A DNA stretch of 64,000 bases. Origin: Flavobacterium sp. MK4S-17 (GTDB lineage Bacteria > Bacteroidota > Bacteroidia > Flavobacteriales > Flavobacteriaceae). Both the position numbers and the translations under genes were made by a program. The notes below the pieces were generated by a model that was given only the letters and a program-made list of their open reading frames with translations, did not search any database and was not told the origin of the DNA. The stretch spans positions 109,676-173,675 of the forward strand of contig NZ_WWEP01000035.1 of NCBI RefSeq assembly GCF_009848495.1, written 5' to 3'. Positions 1-10,265 of the stretch are shown here, one piece after another; within the stretch, counting starts at the first letter, position 1; each line of letters starts with the position of its first letter.

Positions 1-59
1 AACTTTCTGTTAATGATTTAATGTAAATGCTTATTTTTACGGGAATCAACCCTTATTAT

Positions 60-3000
60 ATGAAGTTTAATGAAGATTCCCGGGTAAAAATTCCTGCTTT
101 ACTGCATTTGATGCGCCTGGGATATAGATACATTCCGTTAAACCAGCAGATTAGGATAGAAGAAAACAATATCTTCCCCTCTATTTTTATTCCAAAGATA
201 GCTGCCATAAATAATATTTCTGAGCAAGAAGCCCAGCGATTGCTTGATGAAATTAATCTGGAGCTGGATTACGAAGATTTAGGTAAGAAGTTTTATGAGC
301 GCGTGGTAGCCACATCTGGAATGAAACTGATTGACTTTGCAAATTTTTCCAATAATGAGTTTCACGTCACTACAGAATTAACCTGTAAAACGGGTGATGA
401 AGAGTTCCGCCCTGATATTACCGTTTTAATCAATGGCATGCCCTTAGCGTTTATTGAAGTTAAGAAACCACACAATAAAGAAGGTGTTATCGCTGAACGG
501 AACCGTATCAATACACGTTTTGCCAATAAACATTTCCGCCGTTTTGCCAATATCACTCAGTTGCTGGTATTCTCAAATAACATGGAATACGAAGACGGGA
601 TTGTTGACCCTGTCTTTGGGGCATTCTACGGAACTCCGTCTTACGATCAGGTTCATTTCAATTTCTTCAGGGAAGATGAAGATTATCCTGTTAAGCAAAA
701 GCTGCTTTCAATTGATGAGAAGACAGAGATTGAATTGCTGAAAGATAACAACCTGATTGTTATCAAAAATAGTCCTGAATACCTGACGAACAAACAGGAG
801 AATACGCCAACGAATCGTATCCTAACTTCGCTTTTTAGTAAAGAACGCCTGCAATTTTTATTAAAGTATGCAATTGCTTATGTGCAGGAAGATACTGACG
901 GCAAAGTTGCATACCAGAAGCACATCATGCGCTATCCCCAGTTGTTTGCTACCCAGGCTATCGAAGCAAAATTGGAGTCCGGGCAAAATAAGGGAATCAT
1001 CTGGCACACCCAAGGCTCCGGTAAAACAGCATTGGCCTATTACAATGTTAAATACCTAACCGATTATTACGCCAAGAAGCAAGTCATCCCTAAATTCTAC
1101 TTTATCGTAGACCGTCTTGATTTGTTAATCCAGGCTTCGGGAGAGTTTGCCAATCGCGGCTTAAGGGTAAAGCAGGTAAATTCTAAAGACGAATTTATTA
1201 AAGACTTGCAGGTTGTAGGGGCGTTACATAACGATTCGGGAGAACCTGAAATCACTGTCGTGAATATACAAAAGTTCTCAGAAGATGCTGTTTCTGCAAA
1301 AGACCTTATGTATGATATCAATGTACAAAGGGTCTACTTTTTAGACGAAGCACACCGAAGCTATAACCCTAAAGGGAGCTATTTGGGGCATCTTATTAAT
1401 TCTGACCGTTCGGCTGTTATGATCGCATTAACAGGGACGCCACTACTTAAGGAAGTAGCTAAAGACTACGATTCGAAATTGCTGTTTGGCAATTACATCC
1501 ACAAGTACTACTACAATATGTCCATTGCCGATGGGTATACCCTTCGTCTTATCCGTGAGCAAATTGAAGGTAACTTCAAAATCGAGATGAAAGAAGTGAT
1601 GGATCAAATCAAAGTGCTGCAGGGCGATATTACTACGCGACAAATTTATGCTCATCAGAAATTTGCAGCTCCCCTATTAGATTACATTACAAAAGACCTA
1701 ATAAAGTTTCGAAGGGATCAGCAAGACACAACTTTGGGAGGTATGGTGGTTTGCGATTCGGCCGACCAGGCGAAAGAGCTTTTCCGTTTATTTCAGGAAA
1801 AATATGGTGTGCAGGAAACCGATGCCGGCCTTTTAATGGCAGCAGAACCCCAGGCTAAATACGGTTTACATGACGAACCAACATTAACCGCAGCCTTAAT
1901 TTTACATGATGAAAATGACAAAGCTGTCCGTAAGGAATTGATTAAAGCCTATAAAAAAGCAAAAGTAGATATATTGTTTGTGTACAATATGCTACTTACG
2001 GGTTTTGATGCCAAACGATTAAAGAAATTATACCTAGCTCGTGTGATTCAGGATCATAACTTATTACAGACGCTAACCCGTGTGAACCGCCCGTATAAAA
2101 AATATCAGTACGGATATGTGGTGGATTTTGCCGATATCTCCAAAGCATTTGACCGTACCAATAAACTCTATTTTGATGAGTTACAGGAGCAGTTAGGGGA
2201 CGAAATGGAGATGTATTCCCATCTGTTTAAAACCGAGGAAGAAATCCAGAAGGAAATACAGGAAATCAAAGAGACTTTATTTCATTACGATACACAAAAC
2301 CGGGAGTTGTTTTCACAGCAAATCGCTCAACTTACGGATAAGAACGAGTTACTACGCTTAATAAAAGCATTGCGTACAGCAAAAGAACTCAAAAACATTA
2401 TCGCCATAAATGGTTACGAAGCGCTGGATGGCGTGGCTGATTTTGAAATTTGGAACCGCCTGTTGTCTGAAGCACAAAATCGTTTAGATAACCTTAATTT
2501 CTTAGAAAGTATTGGTAACGAGGAAGCATCGGCTAATTTACTGAATACTGCTTTAGAAGACATCGTGTTTCAGTTTATTAAAGTAGACGAAAGCGAACTG
2601 GTGTTGGCTGATGAGTTTAAAAATATTTTGCGCAAAACAAGAGAATCCTTACAGCATAATTTTGACCAGATTGATCCGCAATTCGTAAGTTTGCGCGAAG
2701 AATTGGAGCGTATTTTCAAAAAGAAAAATTTAAGTGAAGTTTCCCAGGCGGACATGGTGGAGAACATGCATTTGTTGCAAAAGATTTATGACCGTGCCAA
2801 AGAACTGAACCGTAAGAACGCACTGCTAAAAGCCAAATATGAGAATGATGACAAGTATGCCCGTGTGCACAAGCGGCTTAGTGAGAAAGGTATCCTAAAT
2901 GCTAAAGAATTGCAGCTGCATAAAGCCTTAATGCAGGTAAAGCAACAAGTAGACAACAAACTGGAAAGCCAAGAAGATGTAGTGAAAAACGAAGCTTATT

Positions 3001-3134
3001 TTAAACGCTATCTCCTGCAACTGGTGGTACAGGAATTTAAGAAAAAAGAAAAGATTGAAATGGATCAGGTATTAAAAAATAGCATTTCCAATTTAATTGC
3101 AAATGAATATTTACAACAGTATCAATACAGATAG
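60..3134 (+). CDS. hsdR: Type I restriction enzyme, R subunit (HsdR)
   Basis: This is the motor and nuclease subunit of a type I restriction-modification complex, which translocates and cuts unmodified DNA. The N-terminal third holds a PD-(D/E)xK nuclease core: RPDITVL near residue 117 and FIEVKKP near 130. The superfamily 2 helicase follows, with Walker A TQGSGKT near 318, the DEAH box FLDEAH near 427 and a motif VI-like LTRVNRPY near 670. A helical C-terminal part probably contacts HsdM. The length of about 1,024 residues is normal for HsdR. I chose the ATG at 60 over the one at 27 because conserved sequence begins with MKFNEDSRVKIP. It heads an operon; the promoter lies outside the window or in the first 59 bases. 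Confidence 0.95.
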   Translation: MKFNEDSRVKIPALLHLMRLGYRYIPLNQQIRIEENNIFPSIFIPKIAAINNISEQEAQRLLDEINLELDYEDLGKKFYERVVATSGMKLIDFANFSNNEFHVTTELTCKTGDEEFRPDITVLINGMPLAFIEVKKPHNKEGVIAERNRINTRFANKHFRRFANITQLLVFSNNMEYEDGIVDPVFGAFYGTPSYDQVHFNFFREDEDYPVKQKLLSIDEKTEIELLKDNNLIVIKNSPEYLTNKQENTPTNRILTSLFSKERLQFLLKYAIAYVQEDTDGKVAYQKHIMRYPQLFATQAIEAKLESGQNKGIIWHTQGSGKTALAYYNVKYLTDYYAKKQVIPKFYFIVDRLDLLIQASGEFANRGLRVKQVNSKDEFIKDLQVVGALHNDSGEPEITVVNIQKFSEDAVSAKDLMYDINVQRVYFLDEAHRSYNPKGSYLGHLINSDRSAVMIALTGTPLLKEVAKDYDSKLLFGNYIHKYYYNMSIADGYTLRLIREQIEGNFKIEMKEVMDQIKVLQGDITTRQIYAHQKFAAPLLDYITKDLIKFRRDQQDTTLGGMVVCDSADQAKELFRLFQEKYGVQETDAGLLMAAEPQAKYGLHDEPTLTAALILHDENDKAVRKELIKAYKKAKVDILFVYNMLLTGFDAKRLKKLYLARVIQDHNLLQTLTRVNRPYKKYQYGYVVDFADISKAFDRTNKLYFDELQEQLGDEMEMYSHLFKTEEEIQKEIQEIKETLFHYDTQNRELFSQQIAQLTDKNELLRLIKALRTAKELKNIIAINGYEALDGVADFEIWNRLLSEAQNRLDNLNFLESIGNEEASANLLNTALEDIVFQFIKVDESELVLADEFKNILRKTRESLQHNFDQIDPQFVSLREELERIFKKKNLSEVSQADMVENMHLLQKIYDRAKELNRKNALLKAKYENDDKYARVHKRLSEKGILNAKELQLHKALMQVKQQVDNKLESQEDVVKNEAYFKRYLLQLVVQEFKKKEKIEMDQVLKNSISNLIANEYLQQYQYR

Positions 3135-3139
3135 TACAC

Positions 3140-4756
3140 ATGACCCAAGACATTAACTTCATGACCAAAACCAAGACACTTATAGATAACCTAAAAAGTG
3201 TGTGTGCCAACTATGGCTTAGGAAATGACGGGAACGAATTTAAAATCATTACCCAGGTATTCCTGTATAAATTCCTGAATGATAAATTCAGGTATGCCGT
3301 CAAGCAGGAAATGCCCGCATTAAATGAAGCTGAGAATTTTTCGGTAGCTTTACGCAGCCTGAATGAAGACGACTATTCTGATTTAGTAGATTCATTAGAT
3401 CCTAATATTCCGCGGTTAAGGCCACAACACCTCATCTCGCATTTGTTTACCATCCAGAATGATTCTGATTTTGGTAAGACGTTCGACGACACACTACGAC
3501 AGGTTTCAGTTGAAAACGCCGAAGTATTTTCGGTAAAATCCTTTACAGGAGCCAAAGACAGTTTGTTTGACGATTTAACGCAGTTTATCTCTGACTCTTC
3601 GCAGCGAGACGCGTTTGCTAAAGCTCTAATCAATAAGCTGTTTGAGTTTAGTTTTGAGGAAATGTTTGAACAGAAATACGATTTTTTTGCTACCATTTTT
3701 GAATATCTGATAAAAGATTACAACACCGATAGCGGCGGAAAGTATGCCGAGTATTACACCCCTCATGCTGTAGCCCGTATCATGGCGCAAATTATGGTGC
3801 CGGAGCCGGTAAAAGATGTAAAAGTGTACGACCCTTCGGCGGGGTCAGGAACGTTATTAATGAGTATAGCCCACGAGATTGGAGAAGAAAACTGTACCAT
3901 TTACTCAGAGGATATTTCGCAGAAATCGAGCAATATGCTTCGTTTAAATTTAATATTAAATAACCTTACGCATTCTATCCCGAATATCATTAAAACTAAT
4001 ACGATAGCACAACCTACGTATTTGGACAAAAAGTTCGACTACATTGTTTCTAATCCGCCATTTAAGCTGGATTTCTCTGACTTTCATGCTGATTTAGAAA
4101 AAGATGCTTTTAAAATGCGCTTTTTTGCGGGAATTCCGAACATCCCGAAAACCAAAAAAGAATCAATGGCTATTTATTTGTTGTTCATTCAGCATATCAT
4201 GCACTCACTGAGTGATACAGGTAAAGCAGCTATTGTAGTGCCCACTGGTTTTATTACTGCACAAAGCGGTATTGAGAAGAAAATACGTGAACGCCTTATA
4301 ACCAACGGCTGGCTGCGTGGGGTGGTAAGCATGCCGAGTAATATTTTTGCCAGTACGGGTACCAACGTTTCAGTATTGTTTTTAGATAAAAAAGCTGATA
4401 GCGAGCATATTGTGTTAATGGACGCCTCTAAGCTTGGTGAAACCGTAAAAGAAGGAAAAAACCAGCGTACAGTGCTTACCTCTGACGAGGAAAACCGTAT
4501 TATTGAAGCCTTTAATAAAAAGGAGGCTATACCCGACCTCTCTGTAGTAGTAACTAAAGATGAAATTGTCGCCAAAAACTACAGCTTTAGTGCGGGGCAG
4601 TATTTTGAGGTTAAAATTGAGTATGTAGATATTACGGCTGAGGAATTTGCCGAAAAAATGAACGGTTTTCAAAACCGCCTGCAAAACCTTTTTGCAGAAG
4701 GGAGTGCTTTAGACCAAGAAATTCAGGAACAGTTAAAGGGATTGAGGTATGAGTAA
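3140..4756 (+). CDS. hsdM: Type I DNA N6-adenine methyltransferase (HsdM)
   Basis: HsdM transfers a methyl group from S-adenosylmethionine to adenine in the target chosen by HsdS, protecting host DNA. The SAM-binding motif I is DPSAGSGTLL near residue 230 and the catalytic motif IV is NPPF near 304, both intact. The N-terminal helical domain (roughly residues 1-140) is the usual HsdM_N region. Its length of 538 residues is typical. The gene starts five bases after hsdR ends and its 3' end overlaps hsdS by 8 bases, so translation of the three is probably coupled. Confidence 0.96.
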   Translation: MTQDINFMTKTKTLIDNLKSVCANYGLGNDGNEFKIITQVFLYKFLNDKFRYAVKQEMPALNEAENFSVALRSLNEDDYSDLVDSLDPNIPRLRPQHLISHLFTIQNDSDFGKTFDDTLRQVSVENAEVFSVKSFTGAKDSLFDDLTQFISDSSQRDAFAKALINKLFEFSFEEMFEQKYDFFATIFEYLIKDYNTDSGGKYAEYYTPHAVARIMAQIMVPEPVKDVKVYDPSAGSGTLLMSIAHEIGEENCTIYSEDISQKSSNMLRLNLILNNLTHSIPNIIKTNTIAQPTYLDKKFDYIVSNPPFKLDFSDFHADLEKDAFKMRFFAGIPNIPKTKKESMAIYLLFIQHIMHSLSDTGKAAIVVPTGFITAQSGIEKKIRERLITNGWLRGVVSMPSNIFASTGTNVSVLFLDKKADSEHIVLMDASKLGETVKEGKNQRTVLTSDEENRIIEAFNKKEAIPDLSVVVTKDEIVAKNYSFSAGQYFEVKIEYVDITAEEFAEKMNGFQNRLQNLFAEGSALDQEIQEQLKGLRYE

Positions 4757-6065
4757 TTTCAAATTTGTAAAGTTAAATTCAGTTTGCAAAAGAATTACTG
4801 ATGGTTCTCATTATAGTCCAGTGGGCATTGAGAAAGGTATTCCAATGCTTTCAGTTAAGGATATGAAGCATGATGGTTTTTCTTATGATGATTGTAAATA
4901 TATCAATGAGGAAGAATATGAAAAAATGTTAAGGAATGATTGTGTTCCTTTAATAAATGACATTCTGATAGCAAAGGACGGTAGTTACTTAAAGCATGTT
5001 TTTGTCGTAAAGGAGAATAAAAAGCAAGCAATTCTATCTTCAATAGGTATTCTTAGACCAGACTTAAAAAAAATTGACCCTTCCTATTTGAAATATTATC
5101 TTCATTCCAGTTCTGTAAAAGAAACAGTTGCAAAAAAGTATGTTTCTGGTAGTGCACTGCCAAGAATTATCTTGAAGAATTTTGGTGAAATAGATATAAT
5201 TTATAGAGACCTACCAACCCAACAAAAAATCGCTTCGGTCCTTTCAGTTTTGGATGATAAAATAGATTTGAACAATAAAATCAATGCAGAACTAGAGGCA
5301 ATGGCCAAAACGCTGTACGATTATTGGTTTGTACAGTTTGATTTTCCTGACACTAATGGAATGCCTTATAAATCATCGAGCGGTAAGATGGTGTATAATG
5401 AGACTTTGAAGAGGGAGATTCCTGTGGGGTGGGAGGTAAAGAAAATCAGAAATATTGCTAAGACAGGCTCCGGAGGTACACCTAAATCCACTGAAAAAGC
5501 ATTTTATGAAAATGGTACTATTCCATGGATTAATAGCGGTGAATTGAATAATGCATTTATCGTTTCAACTGAAAATTTCATTTCGGAATTGGGGATGAAT
5601 AATTCAAGTGCAAAATTGTTCCCTGCAAAAACTATTTTGATGGCGATGTATGGAGCAACTGCCGGTAAAACTAGTATAATTTCATTTGAAGCTACAACTA
5701 ATCAAGCAATCTGTGCAATAATGCCACTGAACGATCTATTTTTTTACTACACGAAGTTTGTATTAGATGATATGTATCAATATTTGATTAATTTGAGTAC
5801 TGGTTCAGCAAGAGATAATTTGTCGCAAGAAAAAATCAAGGAATTAAATATAATAATCCCATACAATAAAACTATTAAAGCATTTTCAACAACTGTAAAT
5901 CAGTTTTATAATAAAATAGAAAATAATCTAATACAAAATCAGGAACTCGCTCAACTGCGTGATTGGTTGCTGCCTATGTTAATGAACGGGCAGGTTACTG
6001 TGAGTGAGGCTGAAGAGAAAGTTGGGATGGTTGCTGAGGGGAGTGTTTCATATATGAAGTGCTAA
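4749..6065 (+). CDS. hsdS: Type I RM specificity subunit (HsdS)
   Basis: HsdS recognises the bipartite DNA target of the type I system. It has the expected two target-recognition domains: one from residue 1 to about 150 (starting FKFVKLNSVCKRITDG) and a second from about 225 to 395 (starting WEVKKIRNIAKTGSGG). Each is followed by a conserved helical spacer: LPTQQKIASVLSVLDDKI with LYDYWFVQFDFP after the first, and LRDWLLPMLMNGQV after the second. At 438 residues it is full length. The recognition domains are more AT-rich than hsdR and hsdM, which fits exchange of specificity domains between strains. The target sequence cannot be read from the protein. Confidence 0.95.
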   Translation: MSNFKFVKLNSVCKRITDGSHYSPVGIEKGIPMLSVKDMKHDGFSYDDCKYINEEEYEKMLRNDCVPLINDILIAKDGSYLKHVFVVKENKKQAILSSIGILRPDLKKIDPSYLKYYLHSSSVKETVAKKYVSGSALPRIILKNFGEIDIIYRDLPTQQKIASVLSVLDDKIDLNNKINAELEAMAKTLYDYWFVQFDFPDTNGMPYKSSSGKMVYNETLKREIPVGWEVKKIRNIAKTGSGGTPKSTEKAFYENGTIPWINSGELNNAFIVSTENFISELGMNNSSAKLFPAKTILMAMYGATAGKTSIISFEATTNQAICAIMPLNDLFFYYTKFVLDDMYQYLINLSTGSARDNLSQEKIKELNIIIPYNKTIKAFSTTVNQFYNKIENNLIQNQELAQLRDWLLPMLMNGQVTVSEAEEKVGMVAEGSVSYMKC

Positions 6066-6066
6066 G

Positions 6067-6642
6067 ATGAGATATATTGAAATACTAAAGGAATTTGACA
6101 CTAATATATCTGCTCATATTTCTGATATTGCAACTAATTTAATTGATGTCAATTTCGATACTGAAAACGGTCTGTCTTTTATTTTATCTGAGGAATTTGA
6201 TAATAAATTGTTCTTTTCACCGGTCAAAAGGAAAGGCGTTTATCTCTTCGAACTTAATCTCGACAGCGATATTTTACCGGGCAAAAAAAGAGAAACAAAA
6301 ATTAGAAATTTTGCGGAGGCGTGGTCAAAGAAAAAACAGGATTCTTTTTTTTCATCAAGTGTTATCAAAAAGAGGCTATCCATGTATCAAAATTTCGATA
6401 AGCAGTGGCTGCCTATATACATTGGGAAAAATAAAGATGTTTATAAAAGGATTCGAGAACATATAAATCTCTCGCCGGCTAAGAATACTTACGCTATGAA
6501 ACTCAAACACAGGTCAAACCTCCATGGCTTGCAATTCAGGGTTTCAGTCCTTGAAATTGATGTGATTAACTATGATTTTATTGTCCCACATATAGAGCGT
6601 ATACTTAGAGATAAGTACAATCCGTTGATTGGTAAGCAGTAA
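6067..6642 (+). CDS. GIY-YIG-like nuclease domain protein
   Basis: This 191-residue protein begins one base after hsdS stops, so it is very likely cotranscribed with the RM genes. The C-terminal half looks like a GIY-YIG fold: KGVYLFELN near residue 57 (the GIY strand), LPIYIGKNKDVYKRIREH near 117 (the YIG strand with the following Arg and His), and ERILRDKYNPLIG at the C terminus, where the family has its metal-binding Glu. The wide gap between GIY and YIG strands, about 55 residues, is longer than usual. I infer a DNA nuclease or nuclease-derived domain; whether it is part of the restriction system or a separate defence gene is unknown. Confidence 0.6.
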   Translation: MRYIEILKEFDTNISAHISDIATNLIDVNFDTENGLSFILSEEFDNKLFFSPVKRKGVYLFELNLDSDILPGKKRETKIRNFAEAWSKKKQDSFFSSSVIKKRLSMYQNFDKQWLPIYIGKNKDVYKRIREHINLSPAKNTYAMKLKHRSNLHGLQFRVSVLEIDVINYDFIVPHIERILRDKYNPLIGKQ

Positions 6643-6687
6643 CTAAGAAAAGTTATAGTGAATGAGATTCTATAAGAACAAAAATAT

Positions 6688-7458
6688 ATGGTATATCCTG
6701 AAATCTTTGTAAAAAAAGTTATTGAATGCACAAAAACAGAAATCTATATTGGGACAGGAAACCCAAATAGTAAGATTTTGATTGTAGGAAAAGAAACAGC
6801 AACTGATGTTGAAAATAAAGCTAAAGGAGACGAACTCTATGTTAGGTTTCAAAATGAAATGCTTCAAGATTTTAAAGAAAATGCAACTAAATGGAATTTG
6901 AATATAGAAAACCTTTTACATGTTGACTCTATACCCAATTGGAAAGGTGGAAAAGATTCACCATTAACTTCAAATCCATTGTTCCCCTTTAAGAGTTTAC
7001 ACGCAAAAGAATTAAAAGAAGGACAAACCTGGAGCAAGTACCAAAAACTCCATGATTTAATATTTCTCAATAATTTATCATCTGTAAAAGAGAAAGAAAT
7101 TGACTTTCATAATAATTTTTTTCTAACGGAAATGAATAGCTCTCCCGCAAAATTTACCAGAGATGCGGATAAGAAAGGAATTCCGGACAGAAAGAAGTTT
7201 ATTAAAGAAAGTGTTTTTTTTCAAAATTTTCCAATCGTCATATTAGCCTGCAGCAATTATATAAATGGTGTCGAAATTGAAGAAATATTTAATGTGAAAT
7301 TTGACAAACAAATTGGCAATGAAAAGCAATTATGTTGGACTCATTATAACGCTGATAAAACAAAATTAGTAATTCACACACGTCAATTAAGTACGAATGT
7401 ATCGGATAGTCTACTTATTGAAATTGCAAATGAAATACGATCTTTTTTAAAGAAATAA
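6688..7458 (+). CDS. Unknown protein, possible uracil-DNA-glycosylase-like fold
   Basis: I do not recognise this 256-residue protein with certainty. Three spaced motifs resemble the uracil-DNA glycosylase superfamily: a strand and loop ILIVGKETA near residue 30, FLTEMNSSPA in the middle, and VVILACSNYI / LVIHTRQLS towards the C terminus, where the family has its HPS-type loop. If this is right, the usual catalytic loop residues are changed (HTRQLS), so base excision activity is uncertain. It lies 45 bases after the GIY-YIG-like gene on the same strand and may be the last gene of the restriction operon. It converges with the regulator at 7551-9233. Confidence 0.4.
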   Translation: MVYPEIFVKKVIECTKTEIYIGTGNPNSKILIVGKETATDVENKAKGDELYVRFQNEMLQDFKENATKWNLNIENLLHVDSIPNWKGGKDSPLTSNPLFPFKSLHAKELKEGQTWSKYQKLHDLIFLNNLSSVKEKEIDFHNNFFLTEMNSSPAKFTRDADKKGIPDRKKFIKESVFFQNFPIVILACSNYINGVEIEEIFNVKFDKQIGNEKQLCWTHYNADKTKLVIHTRQLSTNVSDSLLIEIANEIRSFLKK

Positions 7459-7550
7459 AATTTAAAAATCGTGATTATGTTCAAGCACCGTTCAAAAAAG
7501 TATTGGTGTGAGATCGGCGAACGAATTTATTTTTAATATCAGTCCCAAGC

Positions 7551-9233
7551 TTACTGATTTCCCTTTTCATCCATCTCCTTCCTGATCTTCGCACTAAAGA
7601 AGTTAGGTGAAATACCGGTTCTCGCCTTAAAAGCTGTAACAAAACTTTGTGTAGTACCAAAGCCCGCTTCCTTAGCGAGCGCTTCATGAGTAAACATGCG
7701 TTTGTGCTTATCGGTTTTCAGTTGCTCAATAATATAATCTATCTTGAGGTCATTTATGTACTCAGTAAAGCTCTTGCCGTAACAGTGCGAAATCACATCG
7801 GATACATAATGTACATTTGTTTCCAGATAAACCGCCATTGAGGCTCGCGTAATATTGGGCTCAAGATACCGCATAGACTGTCTCCATTTCTCTAAGCGAG
7901 ACAGAATTTTATCTACCGTTTCCTGTGGGATATTTAGTTCTTTGGGTGCGTCGCTAACTGGATTACTTATAGGTTTTTTATTTTCCATCAATTCACGGAA
8001 AATACGGTTACGCCGACGGTGCCTGTACAATGCCACTGTAAGAAGTATAATGATTATAGCCAGGCAAACAGAACCTACAATCAATAATTTCTTATGAGAC
8101 ACCTCCTGAGAGAGTTGCTTTTCAATATTCTTTTTTTCCTGCCGGAGTTCCACCGTATCATAGTTGACATGAATATTGTCATACAATTTATCATGGGTAG
8201 TTCTTAAGATACTGTCGGCGACCAATAACCGGTCTACATAATACAATACCTGTTTTAGTTCGCCCTTATCTTTATAAAAATCAATCAATAATTCGAAACT
8301 CTCCCTTAGATCAGGCCGGATGTAATCATAATCTAATAAAGCCTCGTCCACATGTTTTAAGTACGGTACGCTTTCCCGGCGTCGCTTTAAATCCCAAAGG
8401 CTTTTACCAATGTAGAAATTAGCCACTGCAACATTACCATGGTCTTTATTATCCTTTATCTCGGGTATGGATTTTTTGAGATGTTCTATGGCTGAGGCAT
8501 AATTTTCCCTGAAATATTCATTTAAGCCTTGCAAGTGAAGGAAATAAGCATCCATGCTATGGTTGTTTAAGGCTTTGGCGGCAGTATTTCCCTGCGTTAC
8601 CATGTCCAGTGATTTTCCATAGTCGCCGGCCTTGTTATAAACTAGGCCTAAGGAATGCAGCGTATTAAGGTAAGCCCTGGGGTTCGTATTCTTAAAATAC
8701 TGAAGGCAGGAATTAAAGAGCTGGATAGCCTCCTCATTTTTGCCCAGGTAATACTTGACATGGGCAATATTGTATGTGAGCTTATATTTTAAGTAGTCAT
8801 CTCCTGATACTTCAATGTAGGGTTTGGCAATAAGATAATTCTCCAAAGCCAGTTCATGCCGTTTAAGGGCATAGAAAGCAATTCCTTTTGACAGGTAAGC
8901 CGATCCTATTAATTTATTATCACCTGATTGCTTGGCAGCATATACCATGCTGTCGCTGTAAATGATAGCCATATTTTCATCGGCATAATCAGCATAGTTT
9001 TTATAACCTGTTGCAATAAGTTCCCAATCTTGCGCTGCTTTAGCGTTTGCCAGGAATGCCTGTAAATATATTTTCTGCCGCGCAGGCATTTCTTTAGTAC
9101 TTCCTATCCTGGTGAACAGGTACCTGAAGTCTTTCCTCTGTAAGGAATCCTGCACCGATGTGGCGAAGGATTCCTGAAACATTATGATGAATATACAATG
9201 TAATAATAATGTAGATATGCGACTGATTGCCAT
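7551..9233 (-). CDS. Membrane TPR / AraC-type transcriptional regulator
   Basis: This is a Bacteroidota-type one-component regulator. From the ATG at 9233 the protein has about 560 residues: an N-terminal signal or anchor segment (ISTLLLHCIFIIMF), a long array of tetratricopeptide helices to about residue 350 (for example the AYLSKGIAFYALKRHELALE repeat), one transmembrane segment near 380-402 (LIVGSVCLAIIIILLTVALY) and a cytoplasmic AraC/XylS-type DNA-binding domain from about 450, ending with the classic second-helix signature FGTTQSFVTAFKARTGISP. The TPR part would sense a ligand or partner in the periplasm. I preferred 9233 to 9284 because the hydrophobic leader then lies at the terminus. 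It diverges from the lipoprotein gene at 9551, which may be its target. Confidence 0.85.
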   Translation of the reverse strand: MAISRISTLLLHCIFIIMFQESFATSVQDSLQRKDFRYLFTRIGSTKEMPARQKIYLQAFLANAKAAQDWELIATGYKNYADYADENMAIIYSDSMVYAAKQSGDNKLIGSAYLSKGIAFYALKRHELALENYLIAKPYIEVSGDDYLKYKLTYNIAHVKYYLGKNEEAIQLFNSCLQYFKNTNPRAYLNTLHSLGLVYNKAGDYGKSLDMVTQGNTAAKALNNHSMDAYFLHLQGLNEYFRENYASAIEHLKKSIPEIKDNKDHGNVAVANFYIGKSLWDLKRRRESVPYLKHVDEALLDYDYIRPDLRESFELLIDFYKDKGELKQVLYYVDRLLVADSILRTTHDKLYDNIHVNYDTVELRQEKKNIEKQLSQEVSHKKLLIVGSVCLAIIIILLTVALYRHRRRNRIFRELMENKKPISNPVSDAPKELNIPQETVDKILSRLEKWRQSMRYLEPNITRASMAVYLETNVHYVSDVISHCYGKSFTEYINDLKIDYIIEQLKTDKHKRMFTHEALAKEAGFGTTQSFVTAFKARTGISPNFFSAKIRKEMDEKGNQ

Positions 9234-9419
9234 TTGTTGCAACGGTAATTTATTTCTAAGCAATAATTTAGAACATAGCAGCACGTAAAATTAATTTGAG
9301 GTATGGGGTAAATCAAAAATAGCCAATATCCCAGTTTTCACTTCTCATTTAACACATTTTAAGACTGTGAATTTTCAGAAAATCCACAATGAGAATTCAG
9401 AATCCCCAACCTGATGCAC

Positions 9420-9450
9420 TTGCCGCGCCTCAGCAATGCCCGTAGCTTTG
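9420..9450 (+). promoter_or_regulatory. Bacteroidota-type promoter for the 9551 lipoprotein gene
   Basis: TTG at 9420-9422 and TAGCTTTG at 9443-9450 are separated by 20 bases. This matches the Bacteroidota housekeeping promoter (TTG, 19-21 bases, TAnnTTTG). The start codon at 9551 would be preceded by a leader of roughly 95 bases. Confidence 0.55.
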
Positions 9451-9550
9451 TTTCGAATTCACAAGCCAAGGGTTGCCTGCAGCCCACACAGTTTGTCATC
9501 CGGATGAATGAACTGATTAAAACGAATCAGTCACATTTAAACACGAAAAA

Positions 9551-10258
9551 ATGAAAATCGTAAACTTAATCCCGATGGGCCTCTTATCGGTTATTCTGTT
9601 CGCATGTACAACCGAAACCGATCCACTGAATAGCATTGATAGCATTGATAATAAACCAGATACATACTTCAAGAAACTTGGCAATAGTGCCGGAAACGGA
9701 GCGAATCCCTATGATGGTATAGGACAATCCTACAGAAACGCATTGTCACTTTATAAGGTAAGTAGCCATAAACCAGACAATTATGAAGATCTCTTGTTGC
9801 TTGTCCAGAACCTATCCGGCGGCGCGTCGGAAATCACAAGCGACTCAACGACGCAGCAGTTATTAGCCTCCTGCATGAATACACCTGATGCAGCACTTGA
9901 GCAAGTTCTGCAAAACCCTTCACTAAGTGAACCCGCGGTAACTATTTTATCAGATTTCTTTGACAACTACAGCTATTGGGCAAGCGAACCATTCGGTAAA
10001 GCTTACAGCGACATTATTGCTATTGAAAACACTACGCTAAACTCTGCAACCTTATCAGATGAAGAGCAACGAATAATACTTGCAGTCACCTCCATAACCC
10101 GCTACTCACTGCATCACTCGTGTTGTGAGGACACGGACTGGGGAAAATCAGTCGGTAATATTATTGCTGCACTGGCGGGTGCACTGGAAAGTAATCAGGC
10201 AGCTGTTGAATACCCACTAATTACAAGTATTGCCGGGCTGGAAAAAATACAATTGTAG
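9551..10258 (+). CDS. Putative lipoprotein of unknown function
   Basis: The 235-residue product starts with a lipoprotein signal peptide ending in the lipobox LFAC (Cys near residue 18), so it is predicted to be lipidated and held in the envelope. No enzymatic motif is visible. The mature part is acidic and helical, with two Cys residues in SCCED near residue 194. It lies between two AraC-type regulators, has its own promoter-like sequence upstream and a hairpin directly downstream, and so is probably a single-gene transcript. The function is unknown. Confidence 0.75.
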   Translation: MKIVNLIPMGLLSVILFACTTETDPLNSIDSIDNKPDTYFKKLGNSAGNGANPYDGIGQSYRNALSLYKVSSHKPDNYEDLLLLVQNLSGGASEITSDSTTQQLLASCMNTPDAALEQVLQNPSLSEPAVTILSDFFDNYSYWASEPFGKAYSDIIAIENTTLNSATLSDEEQRIILAVTSITRYSLHHSCCEDTDWGKSVGNIIAALAGALESNQAAVEYPLITSIAGLEKIQL

Positions 10259-10265
10259 CACTATT

